A stretch of 52,507 bases of DNA. Source: Nonomuraea aurantiaca. Lineage in GTDB: Bacteria > Actinomycetota > Actinomycetes > Streptosporangiales > Streptosporangiaceae. The stretch is from positions 1 through 52,507 of the forward strand of contig NZ_JAIWNB010000044.1 in the NCBI RefSeq assembly GCF_020215705.1. The letters run 5' to 3'. This document shows, piece by piece, positions 1 to 9,194 of this stretch; position 1 is the stretch's first letter, and each line of letters opens with the position of its first letter. Below the pieces are notes generated by a model, which searched no databases, was not told the origin of the DNA, and worked only from the letters and a program-made list of their open reading frames with translations. A program made the position numbers and the translations under genes.

Positions 1-204
1 CCGGCGTCGAGCGTCGCGAGCGGCACGATCGAGTCGGTGCCCTCGGTGACCGTCAGCTCGCCAGGGTGCCGGTTCATGTCGGTGGCGGCGAACTTGCGGG
101 GGACGATCTCGCCGGGAGAGGCGACGCTGAACTTGATCTCCGGCAGCGCCTGGGCGTAACGGACGGTGATCATGTTCAGGGCGGGCGAGATGTTCGGCCT
201 CACC
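1..204 (-). other. Unassigned reading frame running off the left edge
   Basis: On the minus strand an open frame runs from about 204 to the window edge with good third-position G/C bias. It contains an ATG at 170 followed by a stretch ending in residues resembling PGEIVPRKFAATDMNRHPGE. I do not recognise the family. It abuts the broken oxidoreductase at 205-635, whose sequence stops matching its family at about the same point, so this may be the fragment of a second gene joined by a deletion. The rest of the gene lies outside the window. Confidence 0.3.
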
Positions 205-635
205 GACCATCTTGTGGTGGATGGGCTGAGCGAGGCCCGTCGCACCGAGCACACCGAGATAGATTTCGGCGGGCAGATCGTCGGTATCGATCGGGACGAC
301 CCCGGCCGCATCGATCACAGTGGCCTCGCGTCCCCAGGAAGTGCTCGACCACCTGGCCCGGCTTGACGCCGTCCGCGCGGGACTCGACGACCACGGCGAC
401 CGCTCCCCCTTCATCGGCGCGTTCAGCGGGAACGGAGGGATGTAGGGCGGGCGGTCGTCCATCCGGCCACGCATGTACGGATCCACCGACAGGAGTGTGT
501 CGCGTACCAGGACCTGACCGGGCCGCAACTCGGAAATCTGCTCTTCGACCAGCGCGAGGTCGTCGGCCGACGCCTGCGCTCGCGGCCGTCGCGCCAGCTG
601 CCACTCCCGGGCCCGTTTCCGGCGGTGACCGTCAT
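205..635 (-). pseudogene. Truncated CurA-type NADP-dependent oxidoreductase (zinc-independent MDR), N-terminal part
   Basis: Translating the minus strand from the ATG at 635 gives the N-terminal region of the MDR family that includes CurA and leukotriene B4 12-hydroxydehydrogenase. The pieces seen are LVRDTLLSVDPYMRGRM, the following YIPPFPLNAPM, then GVKPGQVVEHFLG and YLGVLGATGL. They lie in three different frames, with shifts near 600, 385 and 330, so the gene is dead. Family identity stops after GATGL, exactly where the Rossmann NADPH domain should begin. Only about 130 of the usual 330-340 residues remain. Family assignment is from motif recognition; the frameshifts are read directly. Confidence 0.6.
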
Positions 636-699
636 CGGAACTGTGAGGAGATCCGTGATCCGCCCCGCCGACGACCACACCGTCCCTGCCGACGCCGAC

Positions 700-1362
700 G
701 TTCATGAGGAGATCGTCCTCGGCGTGGACACCACAACGACGTGCACGTCGCAGCAGTGATCACCGTCATGGGCGTGCTCATCGGCACCCAGGCGTTCCCG
801 GCCACCGCCGACGGGTATGCCGCGCTACTGGACTGGGCGCGCGGACACGGCCGGCTGCGACGAGCTGGATTCGAAGGCACCAGCTCGCACGGCACCGCGC
901 TCAACCGCTTCCTGCGCCGCCACGACATGCAAATCCTGGAGATCGACCGGCCCGATCGGACCCGGGCGACGGCGGCGCGGCAAGAGCGACGCCATCGACG
1001 CCGAGAACGCCGCACGAGCCGTGCTGTCGCAGGAGGCCACTGCCATCGCCAAGACCGGTGACGGCGCCATCGAAATGATCCGCATGCTCAAAGTCGCCAA
1101 GGATTCGGCGGTCAAGGCTCGCACGCAAGCCATCAACCAGCTGGGGGCCGTCCTCATGTGCGCCGACCCGACGCTGCGCGATGCGCTCGCTGGTCTTGGG
1201 CCGACCACGCTCATCCGCACCTGCGCAGACCTGTCCGAGGATGAGCATCGCACCATCGACGACGCAGCCCGCACCGTGCTGCGCATGCTCGCCCGCCGGA
1301 TCCTAGCCCTGACCGAAGAAGCTCGCGCTCACGAACGCGTCAGGTGGGGACCGGGAAGGTGA
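700..1362 (+). pseudogene. IS110-family transposase, N-terminal DEDD domain only, frameshifted
   Basis: Conceptual translation gives the DEDD RNase H-like domain of IS110 transposases: EIVLGVDT, then NDVHVAAVI, ILEIDRPDR and the diagnostic RRRRGKSDAIDAENAARA, followed by the helical LKVAKDSAVKARTQAINQL. Two frameshifts are needed, near 733 (one base missing in the run after the GVDT motif) and near 970. The frame ends at 1362. The C-terminal Transposase_20 domain with its catalytic Ser is missing because the next remnant begins immediately. Intact relatives are about 400 aa, like the complete but different IS110 copy at 39458-40714. Confidence 0.8.
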
Positions 1363-1364
1363 GC

Positions 1365-2417
1365 GCGAGTCGACGCCACCGTCAAGGCCGGTCTGCTGGA
1401 ACTCGTCGCTCATGCGGCCCGCGACGGCGGCCGGTCGACGCGCCGGGCAGCGGCGACGCTCGGGCTGGATCATGTGCGGGTGCTGCGCTGGCAGGCGCTG
1501 CCGTGCTTGGGCGGCTCGATGACACGCCAAGCCGGGGCCGGAGATCGCGCTGCACGCGCTGCTGCCATGGGAACGCGAGGCGATCGTGAAGATTGCCGAG
1601 GAGTGGCTGGGGGTTGACCGCTCGCATCGCAAGCTCGCTCATCGTGGGTCGCGGCTGGAGGCGTTCTACGCCTCCGAATCGATGGTGCTGCGGGTGCTGC
1701 GGACCGCCGGGATCCAGGTCGTCGAACGTCCGCCCCGCGAGCGGCGTCCCCGCCGGGAATGGCCGCAGTGGGCTGAGCTGGTGCCGGGCGTCATCACGAT
1801 CTACGACTTCACGCACTCCCGCGGCCTGCCGTCGTGGTGCGCGATCGCGGTCCTGGACATGGTGTCGCGGTACTGGCTGGCCACCGTCGTCTCGGCGGAG
1901 GAGGGCTCCACGCAGGTCGAGGTCGCCTACTCCCGTGCCGGTCCGTGCTGGGCAAGGCGCATCTGCTCGACGATGAGACGTTCCTGGCCGAGCTGCGCGG
2001 CGGCCAGGGGCCTGACCACGACGACGTCCCGGTGCTGCTCGCGCTGTCGGACAACGGGCCGCAGATGACCTCCTCGGCCACGCGGGTGTTCATGGCCGGG
2101 GCGCGCATCGCCCAGCACTTCGGCCATCTCGGCACGCCGAACGACCAGGCGTGAATCGAGTCGCTGTTCGGCACGTCAAGGACGAGTTCCCGCACCTGGA
2201 CAAGATCACCGATCCGGGCGAGTTGGAGGCCGAGCTGGACGCGATCCGGACGTTCTACAACGAGGTGAGGCTGCACGAGGGCATCGGGTACGTCACGCCG
2301 GACGATGAGCACCACGGGCGCAGCGAGGCGATCCGGGCCGCCCGTAGGGCCGGGCTGAAGGCCGCGCACGAGGCCCGGGTTGTGACCAGCCGAGAACTGC
2401 GCCAGGATCCCGTTTGA
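1365..2417 (+). pseudogene. IS3/IS481-like transposase with integrase core, multiply frameshifted
   Basis: The pieces in order are an N-terminal helix-turn-helix-like part (AARDGGRSTRRAAATLGL), a linker, the start of the rve integrase core (GVITIYDFTHSRGLP), the second catalytic Asp region (LLALSDNGPQMTS), and the Glu helix with the closing motif (FYNEVRLHEGIGYVTPDDEH). They lie in successive frames with shifts near 1530, 1945 and 2150; a TGA interrupts NDQA-IESLFG at 2154. The three DDE acidic residues are still recognisable, but the frame is broken at least three times, so it is inactive. It starts where the IS110 remnant ends, giving nested transposon debris. Confidence 0.75.
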
Positions 2418-2741
2418 CCCATCCTGTGGCTGATGGGTATTTAAGCCCCGATCTGGTGCATTTTTCTCTGACGCACCTCGACCACAGTCGCACCATCACC
2501 GGCCTCGACATCACCCTCCCACCCCCACCCACGTTGCCTGCCGTATCCCGAGACGAGCGGCGATCACCCCGGCCGACCGTCACAGACAAGGAAGTCCTGA
2601 CCCTCCTCCACCAAGACCCCATCCCCTCCCCATCCCCGTGACATCGCCCAACACCTCGGCGATGTCACCCTGAACGTCATGTATCGGCAGCTTTCGCGCT
2701 GGGCGGCGGGGCAAGACCCCTGATCTCAGCTCCGCGCAGGC
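2418..2741. other. Intergenic stretch without a supported gene
   Basis: Between the transposase remnant and the hydrolase gene I see only short frames rich in Pro, Thr and Ser with no recognisable domain. It probably holds the outer end of the decayed element, but no clear terminal repeat was found. Confidence 0.3.
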
Positions 2742-3581
2742 CTAATCCTCGCTGATCAGCCACTCCAATAGAGCAGGGGTGGCGTCGAAGTGGCCGAGGT
2801 GGCCAGCGTCCGGCTCTAAGATGAAGGTTGCGTTGGGAATGCGTGCCGCAAGCCACCTACCGTGTGTGACGGGCACCACCGCATCGGATCCACCGTGCCA
2901 GATGCGCGGGGGGCGAATGATTGTTGCGGGATCAAAACCCCAGGGCAGGCCGAACAATGCATACGCGTCGTCGATCCAACCAGCCAGGCCTGGACGGACC
3001 GCCTCGGTGAATGCGATTCCAAGCATCTCGCTGACCTCTGGACGAGAGACGACTTCCTGATCGTTGCGGGGAAGCAGCGCGGGAACGGTTGACGATCTGA
3101 GCGACGTAATGTGCGCCTCGAGAGCATCACGGCCGCGTGCTGCAGCTATGGCACTGGCGCGGTTACCGTCACCCATGCCGTCGGTCCATTCTAGGCCTTT
3201 GGCATCCCGGGGAGCCGGACTGGCCATAGTGGCGATCTTGGATATCCGGTCAGGGAACAGCGCTGCCATGGCCAGCGCATGTGGCCCCCCACCCGACACT
3301 CCAAAAATAGGGACCCGATCCAAGCCCAAGGCATCGATAATGGCCTTGATATCGTTTGCGCCATCGATGATGCGGCGTCCGGGCTTCGGTGTGGAATAGC
3401 CCAAACCTGGACGGTCATAAGTGAGCAGTCTCACTCCCAATTGGGAGAAGAGGCGGACATCGGGATATCTGGCGAGTCGACTCATCGGGCTACCACATAC
3501 GTAGAAGACCGGGATGCCGTCAGGGTCTCCCCATTCCTCCACTGCTAAGGTTCGGCCGTCCTTGAGCGTTACTTCATGCAT
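2742..3581 (-). CDS. Alpha/beta-fold hydrolase, 279 aa
   Basis: This is a cytosolic serine hydrolase of the alpha/beta superfamily; the substrate is unknown. The oxyanion-side loop is YVCGSPMSR (about 28-36). The nucleophile elbow is GVSGGG with Ser96, the acid is probably Asp233 in HGGSDAVVP, and the catalytic His is in EPDAGHLGHFD (His261, or His264). A cap insertion lies around 125-215. Length is typical for the family and there is no signal peptide. The start is the ATG at 3581, which begins the usual VTLKDGRTLAVEEWGDPDG strand; no strong ribosome site is visible. It is monocistronic. The 280 bases upstream are clearly more A/T-rich than the gene, and the flanks on both sides are transposon debris, so recent movement is possible. 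Confidence 0.85.
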   Translation of the reverse strand: MHEVTLKDGRTLAVEEWGDPDGIPVFYVCGSPMSRLARYPDVRLFSQLGVRLLTYDRPGLGYSTPKPGRRIIDGANDIKAIIDALGLDRVPIFGVSGGGPHALAMAALFPDRISKIATMASPAPRDAKGLEWTDGMGDGNRASAIAAARGRDALEAHITSLRSSTVPALLPRNDQEVVSRPEVSEMLGIAFTEAVRPGLAGWIDDAYALFGLPWGFDPATIIRPPRIWHGGSDAVVPVTHGRWLAARIPNATFILEPDAGHLGHFDATPALLEWLISED

Positions 3582-3865
3582 ATAGCTAATCTACAAGATA
3601 TGATCGGTTGACGCAAAACGCTTTGAGCGAACGCTTGGAAATTATCGAATCGAAGCCGCGCCTGAAATCTCGGTCAACTATAGATAATCGAGTGCGCCAA
3701 GGACAGATTGAAATACGCCAAAAAAGATGCCATCCTGCCACCAGCTCTACATTCGCAGGTTCCGCTGTTGCTCAGGGTGAGGAGGACTCTACCTATCGTA
3801 GGTTCGCATTCCCACGTGCACTCCGCCCGGAGGCCTCGGTGACTCAGAGGCGACGTCTCGGCTGG

Positions 3866-4190
3866 GAGCTGTATGGCGGCGGTGTTCGACCTGGTCGGCA
3901 AGGTCCTCGTTGCCAGGATGCGCGATCTGGGCAGGATCACCAGCCGCGGGTCGACACTCCGGCGGTGACCAACGCGCTCTACCCGCACGCCGGATCGCTG
4001 CTGGCCAACTGGTGGAACGAGGACTTGATCTGCGAGTGCTATCCCGACCTGCTGCGGATGGCAGATCGCTAAAGTTCGGGGAGGCCGCCGCCTCGCTCAT
4101 CGTCGGGAAGTGGTCGGCCGCTTCTCGGCAGAACACCCTGGCTGCGGCGTTGAAGGAGTGGGGGCACTTGACAAACGTAGACGCGTCACG
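3866..4190 (+). pseudogene. Tn3-family transposase fragment (DDE core segment)
   Basis: In two frames the plus strand encodes TNALYPHAGSLLANWWNEDL, then YPDLLRMADR, and after a shift near 4070 LKFGEAAASLIVGKWSAAS with RQNTLAAALKEWGHL. That series (a WDDLLR-like helix, then LKFG.A.ASLIVGK and R.NTLA.ALKE.G) is characteristic of the Tn3 transposase DDE domain. Only about 110 of roughly 1000 residues remain and both ends are cut. It is one of at least six Tn3 pieces scattered through the window. Confidence 0.7.
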
Positions 4191-4390
4191 CAATGGCCGT
4201 TCCCTTTTCGCGACACCATGCCTGTGAACAGGTCAAACTCGTACACCAATCCCCTACGCAATCCGCTCAAAGTTGCTGCCATGGGGTGAGATTCCCCCGG
4301 GCGACCCGACCTCAGGGGGACTGCCGCAGTGATGCGGTACCCTGCCCGACCCCGGGGCTGAGACGCGCGGAACCGATCGGCCATCCCCGC

Positions 4391-5008
4391 TCAATCGTTG
4401 GCCGTGACGGCGTGTTTGGCACGCCAGGTGGACTTCTTGGCCTTGTTGCCGCACGTGTCCATGGAGCACCAGCGGCGGTTGCCCGGGCGGGACGTGTCGA
4501 GGAACCAGGCGGCGCAGCGAGATCCAGCGCAGGTACGCACCCGCTCCAGGGCTGGGGACGTCGCCAGCGTGAGCGCATCACGCGCGATCTCGGTGAGGAG
4601 CGCGCCGATGGGATCCGTGGCGGTGTAGGTCAGGGTACCGTCCGCGTCGAGCACAGGCACCGGGGGCGCGCCGAGGGCCGCCCGGTTTAGCAACTCGCGT
4701 TCGCGGAGAGGACATCCGGCCACACCGTGGGCGCCGCGGGCCGCCGTCAGCAGGGTGTGGACGGCTTCACGAAGATCGCGCGCGTGGTGCAGCACGTCCG
4801 GCGTCGGGACCGGGATGACGGCATGCGAGGGATACGGGCCGAACTGGGCCACCCAAGCGCTGAGCGCTTCCGGACGGTCCAGTTCCTCGGTGGCACCGTC
4901 CATGCCGCGCAGCCGAAGCGTACGCATGAGGTCGAGGCAGAGCCGCCCGGCACCGCTGCGGAAGCGCGGAACCGTCGGCACAGGTGAGGAAACCATCATC
5001 TCCACCAT
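4391..5008 (-). CDS. ABATE/CGNR zinc-finger transcriptional regulator, 205 aa
   Basis: Residues about 15-140 form the ABATE domain (PF07336) and residues 156-199 the CGNR zinc finger (PF11706). The finger has Cys160 and Cys165 (RTCAGSRCAAWFLD) and Cys181 and Cys186 within RRWCSMDTCGNKAKK, the family signature. Members are stress- or ligand-linked DNA-binding regulators. The gene is complete. Its start could be Met1 (5008), Met4 or Met5; Met1 is used but is not certain. It is divergent from the MFS gene, with perfect inverted repeats between them (5018-5032), so autoregulation and control of the transporter are likely (inference). Confidence 0.88.
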   Translation of the reverse strand: MVEMMVSSPVPTVPRFRSGAGRLCLDLMRTLRLRGMDGATEELDRPEALSAWVAQFGPYPSHAVIPVPTPDVLHHARDLREAVHTLLTAARGAHGVAGCPLRERELLNRAALGAPPVPVLDADGTLTYTATDPIGALLTEIARDALTLATSPALERVRTCAGSRCAAWFLDTSRPGNRRWCSMDTCGNKAKKSTWRAKHAVTAND

Positions 5009-5017
5009 ACCTGCGGA

Positions 5018-5060
5018 ACCAGTTTAACTGGTACTTTCGATGAACCTATTAAACCGGTTC
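5018..5060. promoter_or_regulatory. Operator-like inverted repeats between CGNR regulator and MFS gene
   Basis: ACCAGTTTAACTGGT (5018-5032) is a perfect 7-bp inverted repeat around a single centre base. A second site at 5042-5060 pairs GAACC with GGTTC and contains AACCGGTT (5052-5059). Both lie between the divergent genes and share AACC/GGTT-type half-sites. They are the natural binding sites for the CGNR protein (inference). Confidence 0.55.
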
Positions 5061-5090
5061 TTCCACTTGGGCTCCCGATTGAGGTGTGTC

Positions 5091-6297
5091 GTGTCCGCTC
5101 GTCCTCCCTCCCCAGTTATGAGCCGGCCCCTGATCCTGCTGCTCTCCCTCACCTGCGGCATCGCGGTGGCCAACATCTACTTCCCGCAGGCAGTCAGCCC
5201 GCTGATCGCCGCTGACCTGCACGTCCCCCCCCGAAACCGCGGCCATGGTGGTCACCTGTGCCCAGCTCGGCTACGCCGCGGGCATCTTCCTGCTGGTACC
5301 GCTCGGCGACCGGCTGCGCCACCGCGGGCTGATCGCCACGCTGCTACTGGGGACCTGCGCGGGGCTCGTACTGACGGGGACGGCCAGCGCCCTGCCCGTT
5401 CTGGCCGTGGCGAGCGCGCTGGTCGGCCTGACCACGGTGGTTCCGCAGATCCTTATCCCCATGGCCGCGGGACTGGCCGTGCCGGAGCAGCGTGGCGCGG
5501 TGACCGGCACCTTGCTTTCCGGCCTGATCGGCGGCATCCTCCTGGCCCGCACCTTCTCGGGCATGCTGGGCCAGTGGCTTGGCTGGCGCGCCCCCTACCT
5601 GGTCGCCGCCGCACTGGCCCTGGTTCTGGCCCTCGCGATGGCCGCCGCGCTCCCGCACACCACACCTACCACCGACCAGCGATACCCGGCGCTCCTCGCG
5701 GCCTGCCTGCGCCTGCTGATCGCCGAACCGCTGCTGAGGCGGTCATGCCAGTACCAGATGCTGGTGTTTGCCGGGTTCAGCGCCGCGTGGACCGCGCTTG
5801 CGCTGTTTGTCACCGGTCCACGCTACGGCCTGGGCACCCCCGCCGTGGGTGTGCTGGCCCTGGTGGGAGCGGCCAGCATGTTCGCCACACCGACCGCCGG
5901 ACGCCTCTCCGACCGCCGCGGTCCCGACGTCGTCAACCTCATCTGTATGCTGGGCGCTATCGCCGCTGGCGCCCTTCTTGTCGCCGGTCACCTGGGCGGC
6001 GCTCCCGGACTGGCAAGCCTGGGCCTTGGGATGCTGCTCCTCGACATCGCTACGCAGTCGAACCAGGTCGCCAACCAGTCGCGCATCTTCGCTCTGCGCC
6101 CCTCCGCGCGTGCTCGCCTAAACACCGTCTACATGACCTGCGCGTTCCTGGGCAGCAGCGTCGGCTCCTGGCTGGGTGTACGCGCCTACTCCGCCTTCGG
6201 CTGGAGCGGTGTGTGCGCCCTGATCGCACTCCTCGCTGGGCTCGCCCTGCTCCGGCGCGTCCTACCCGGTCGAGCGGCCACCTGCCGGAATGCGTGA
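5091..6297 (+). pseudogene. MFS drug/metabolite exporter, frameshifted in an 8-C run
   Basis: This is a twelve-helix major facilitator protein of the drug:H+ antiporter type. The start is the GTG at 5091 (VSARPPSPVMSRPLILLLSL), six bases after GAGG. The first segment (about 45 residues) is in one frame up to LHVPP. A run of eight C at 5225-5232 then throws the frame, and the rest (ETAAMVVTCAQLGYAAGI, GDRLRHRGL, and so on to RRVLPGRAATCRNA) continues in the next frame to the stop at 6295-6297. Removing one C restores an uninterrupted protein of about 401 aa with the motif-A-like loop GDRLRHRG. The frameshift may be a sequencing error, slippage or a real lesion. The gene is divergent from the CGNR regulator. 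Confidence 0.75.
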
Positions 6298-6329
6298 GAG
6301 CACCCTGACCCGGCTGAAGGCGAGCACCT

Positions 6330-6455
6330 CCCGGCGACCGTGACGCCCGCCTGTCTGGCTATGATCACCGAAACCGGCGTCACGGCGCGGACGCGGACCG
6401 ATGCTGGCAGGCGTTTCTGCGCAGATTCGATCTTGAGCACGTGCGCCCGTGAGAC
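6330..6455 (+). pseudogene. Transposase scrap (IS701-like/NF041680-type)
   Basis: The plus strand reads DADRCWQAFLRRFDLEH followed by a stop. This matches the conserved R-W-AFLRRFDIEHTFR segment near the C-terminus of a family of actinobacterial transposases. Fewer than 40 residues survive. It lies directly behind the MFS gene. Confidence 0.45.
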
Positions 6456-6850
6456 ACGGTGAATCGAGGGGTGGAAGAAGACCTCCTCGCCGTGCTGCAC
6501 TGACGGCCTCATCGCCCGCCTGCAGGCGAAAGGGCTCAAGGGTCGTGAGGAGTTAGGAATAGAGACCTTCCAGACCTTCATCCTCATCGTGTGCCACGAG
6601 CGTGGAAGGTGGGGTTGTTATGTAGGTGACCCCCACTGTCTACGGTGCTGTGCAGGAGGTGTTCGACGTGCTGGCCACGCGACCCGCCGCGACCCGCCGC
6701 ACCGGCTGACGCCCATCGAGCCTATGCGGGCGTCTACTGGCGGACGTTGACCTGGGCCTCCGTGAGGTCAGAATCCCGACCGCTTGGTTGCGGCCGCCGA
6801 CCAACCGGCTCTCGGACATGGGCTCTCCTGAAGCAGGGGGATGACCGACG
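6456..6850. other. Intergenic stretch without a supported gene
   Basis: Nothing with a recognisable domain was seen. The tail carries a direct repeat CCGACGTCAG CCGACGTCAG (about 6847-6866) that overlaps the stop of the next gene. Confidence 0.3.
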
Positions 6851-7810
6851 TCAGCCGACGTCAGAGATCATCATGTCTTCGGCCTGCTGGGCGAACTCCT
6901 CCCACTCGGCCGCGTAGCGCCGCGCCAGCCGGGCCACCGCGGGGAGACAGTGCAGCGGGATCTCCGAGATGAGGTTCGGAAAGGGAGGCCCGTCGACGAG
7001 CGGGTGCCGGTGCAGCCACTGCAGCAACGTGCGGCCGACATCGGTGTACCGCAGTGACGGATCGCGCATGAGCAGTGAGAGGGTCTGCCGCGGATCGGCC
7101 TCCGTCCGGTGTGCGGGCTCCGGCCGGGGCCGGAGCCGCTCGACCGTGCTGACTGGAGAGTCACCCGACCGCATGTGCCGCCGGACGACGCTCACGGTCG
7201 AGACGGACAGGCCCGTGAGTCCGGCGATCTCGCGCAGGGACGCCCCAGGGTGCTCGGTGATGAGCCGCTCGGCTTGGCGGCGGTGTTCGGTGCTGTCGAC
7301 TGGCCTGACCCGACCGTCCTGGCCAACGCGGGCCTCGGCCTGCGGCAGGTCGTCCAGCGTTCGGCGCAACGCGCCGACCGTCTTGCCCGACAGCCCCGCC
7401 AGCTGGGCTATCGCCCGGTCAGATTTGCCCGGGCAGAGGCGAAGCAGACGCTCCGCCGCCGCCTTGCGATCCCGTAGGCTGAGCGGCAGCCCGTGCGTGA
7501 TGTTGGCGGTCACGGACTGGATGTAGGCCTCGGTGTCGCTCTCATCAAGCACGAACGCACTGATGTATGACTCCCCGCGCGACCGGGCGGCGCAGATCCG
7601 GTGCATGCCGTCGATCACTTCCATGGACCGCCGGACCACGATGGGCGGCATCGGCATGGGCGACTCGGCCAGCACCCGCACGTGGTCCTGGTCGACGCCG
7701 TTCAGCCGAGGATAGTGCGGCGCCGGCGTCAGCGACGCGAGGGGGACCAGCACGGGGTCGATCGCTGGTACACCGTCTTTTCCGATCCGGTCGGCTGCTG
7801 CGGCCAACAC
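6851..7810 (-). CDS. StrR-like ParB-domain transcriptional activator, 319 aa
   Basis: It resembles the pathway-specific activators StrR, NovG and related ParB/Spo0J-fold regulators of antibiotic clusters. The N-terminal ParB-like domain spans about 20-115: VLVPLASLTPAPHYPRLNG, HVRVLAESPMPMPPIVVRR, IDGMHRICAARSRGE, then the long helix with NITHGLPLSLRDRKAAAERL. Two helix-turn-helix units follow: SDRAIAQLAGLSGKTV (about 145-160) and SLREIAGLTGLSVSTVSVVR (about 205-224). GTG at 7810 is preferred as start because GGAG lies five bases upstream (7816-7819) and the ParB domain begins just after it. The frame is open upstream and joins a truncated SDR, so a 550-aa fusion could also be made. No biosynthetic cluster is adjacent, so the target is unknown. 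Confidence 0.75.
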   Translation of the reverse strand: MLAAAADRIGKDGVPAIDPVLVPLASLTPAPHYPRLNGVDQDHVRVLAESPMPMPPIVVRRSMEVIDGMHRICAARSRGESYISAFVLDESDTEAYIQSVTANITHGLPLSLRDRKAAAERLLRLCPGKSDRAIAQLAGLSGKTVGALRRTLDDLPQAEARVGQDGRVRPVDSTEHRRQAERLITEHPGASLREIAGLTGLSVSTVSVVRRHMRSGDSPVSTVERLRPRPEPAHRTEADPRQTLSLLMRDPSLRYTDVGRTLLQWLHRHPLVDGPPFPNLISEIPLHCLPAVARLARRYAAEWEEFAQQAEDMMISDVG

Positions 7811-7856
7811 AATTTCTCCACTTCTTATCCCAACACGATGTACTGATATTCCGCAG

Positions 7857-7883
7857 TGTGAGATCCTGTAATTTGTGAGATCC
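7857..7883. promoter_or_regulatory. Direct repeat upstream of the StrR-like gene
   Basis: TGTGAGATCC occurs twice, at 7857-7866 and 7874-7883, starting 17 bases apart, in an A/T-rich patch about 50 bases upstream of the GTG. It could be an activator or repressor site. It does not match the GTTCGA-type StrR box. Confidence 0.35.
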
Positions 7884-7905
7884 GTCGCGCGATATGGACG
7901 TCGGA

Positions 7906-8425
7906 GCCGTGGCGCCAGCTCGGCCGCCGCGCTACGAGCGAATGACCGCAGGGCGGCCTTGGAGGCCGTGTAGACGCTGGTCCCGGGGCGGCGCCAGGCC
8001 GGGTCGACCGGGGCCAGACCGCACAGGACGACGGCGGCTCCGTCGTTGAGGTGCGGGACCGCCTTCTGCAAGGTGAAGAACGCTCCCTTGGCGTTGACGT
8101 CGAAGGCCGTATCGAAGAAGCTCTCCGTCGCTTCCTGGAGTGCCTGGAACCCCTTGAATCCGGCGTTGACGAAGAGCACGTCGATCTGGCCCAGTTCGCG
8201 GGTGACGGTGGACAACAGCAGGTCGATCTCGTCGAGTCGGCTGACGTCCGCTGTGACGGCGAGGACGTCGCCGCCGATCGAGGCGGCGGCCTGGCGGAGC
8301 CGCTGCCGGTCGCGTCCGGCGATGGCGACGCGGGCGCCCTCCTGGTGGAAACGTTCCGCCGTTGCCAGGCCGATGCCGCTGCCGCCACCCGTCACAACGG
8401 CCACCAGCCCGTCAAATCTGCCCAT
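7906..8425 (-). pseudogene. C-terminally truncated short-chain dehydrogenase/reductase
   Basis: The ATG at 8425 starts an SDR with the cofactor loop TGGGSGIG (12-19), NAG at 87-89 and the catalytic pair Tyr152/Lys156 in SVYTASKAALRS. Where the catalytic Ser is expected, the sequence reads VVLCGLAP and has no Ser. The family match ends at ELAPRL (residue 174, near 7906), just before the usual RVN-SPG strand. About 70 C-terminal residues are gone and the frame runs on into the StrR-like gene. AAGGAG lies about 11 bases before the ATG. The deletion junction and lost Ser indicate no SDR activity. Confidence 0.7.
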
Positions 8426-8523
8426 CGCTGCGGATTCTCCTTCCATTCCCCTGAATGACTTGCATGAAGCTAGTAACTTACGAAGATTGGTAGCATCATG
8501 CAAGCGGGCGGTGATGATCTCAG

Positions 8524-9190
8524 ATGCTGGGCCGGACTGACGAGGGCCGTAACATCTCGGCGAGCGGATCAGAGGTCGACGGCGACGACTCCGCCCTTGA
8601 CTCCGTCAGCAGCACCGATCCCTATCGGCGCGAACTGCTCGCCCATTGCTCCCGAATGCTCGGATCGCTGGACTAAGCCGAGGACCTGGTGCAGGAGACC
8701 TACTTGCGAGCCTGGCGAGCGTTCGAGCGGTTCGAGGGCAGGTCGTCAGTGCGTAGCTGGCTCTATCGCATCGCCACCAACGCGTGCCTGACCGCCTTGG
8801 ATCACGCCAGCCGCAGGGTCCTGCCGTCAGGCCTCATGAACCCGTGCGACAATCCGTACGCGCCACCGCCCTCCGCCGACCCCCGATGTCCCATGGACCC
8901 CGCCGATTCCCGACGCGCTCGTCGAACCGGAGTCGCAGAATCCGGCTGACATCGTCACGGCGCGGGAAAGCATGCGTCTGGCGCTGATCGCCAGCTTGCA
9001 GCACTTGCCTGCGCGACAGCGAGCCGCGCTCACCCTCTGGGAAGTCCTGGCGTTCCTGCCACCGAGGCCACGCGAATGCTGGGCACGAGCGTCCCGGCGA
9101 TCACGAGCCTGCTCGAAGTCCTCCGTATACCTCGCCAGCAGTTCGCGCGCCCGCGGGGCGGACGGCTCGATGACGTGGTCCGTGCTCGGC
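8524..9190 (+). pseudogene. Decayed ECF sigma factor (region 2 and 4 recognisable)
   Basis: From the ATG at 8524 the frame reads STDPYRRELLAHCSRMLGSLD and then hits TAA at 8674, followed in the same frame by AEDLVQETYLRAWRAFERFEG and RSWLYRIATNACLTALDHAS: sigma region 2 of a TIG02960/SigJ-like ECF factor. Region 4 follows in a different frame (ALIASLQHLPARQRAALTL), then another shift leads to TEATRMLGTSVPAITSLL. One nonsense codon and at least two frameshifts make it inactive. The intact relative is at 16522-17532. Confidence 0.75.
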
Positions 9191-9194
9191 GCGG

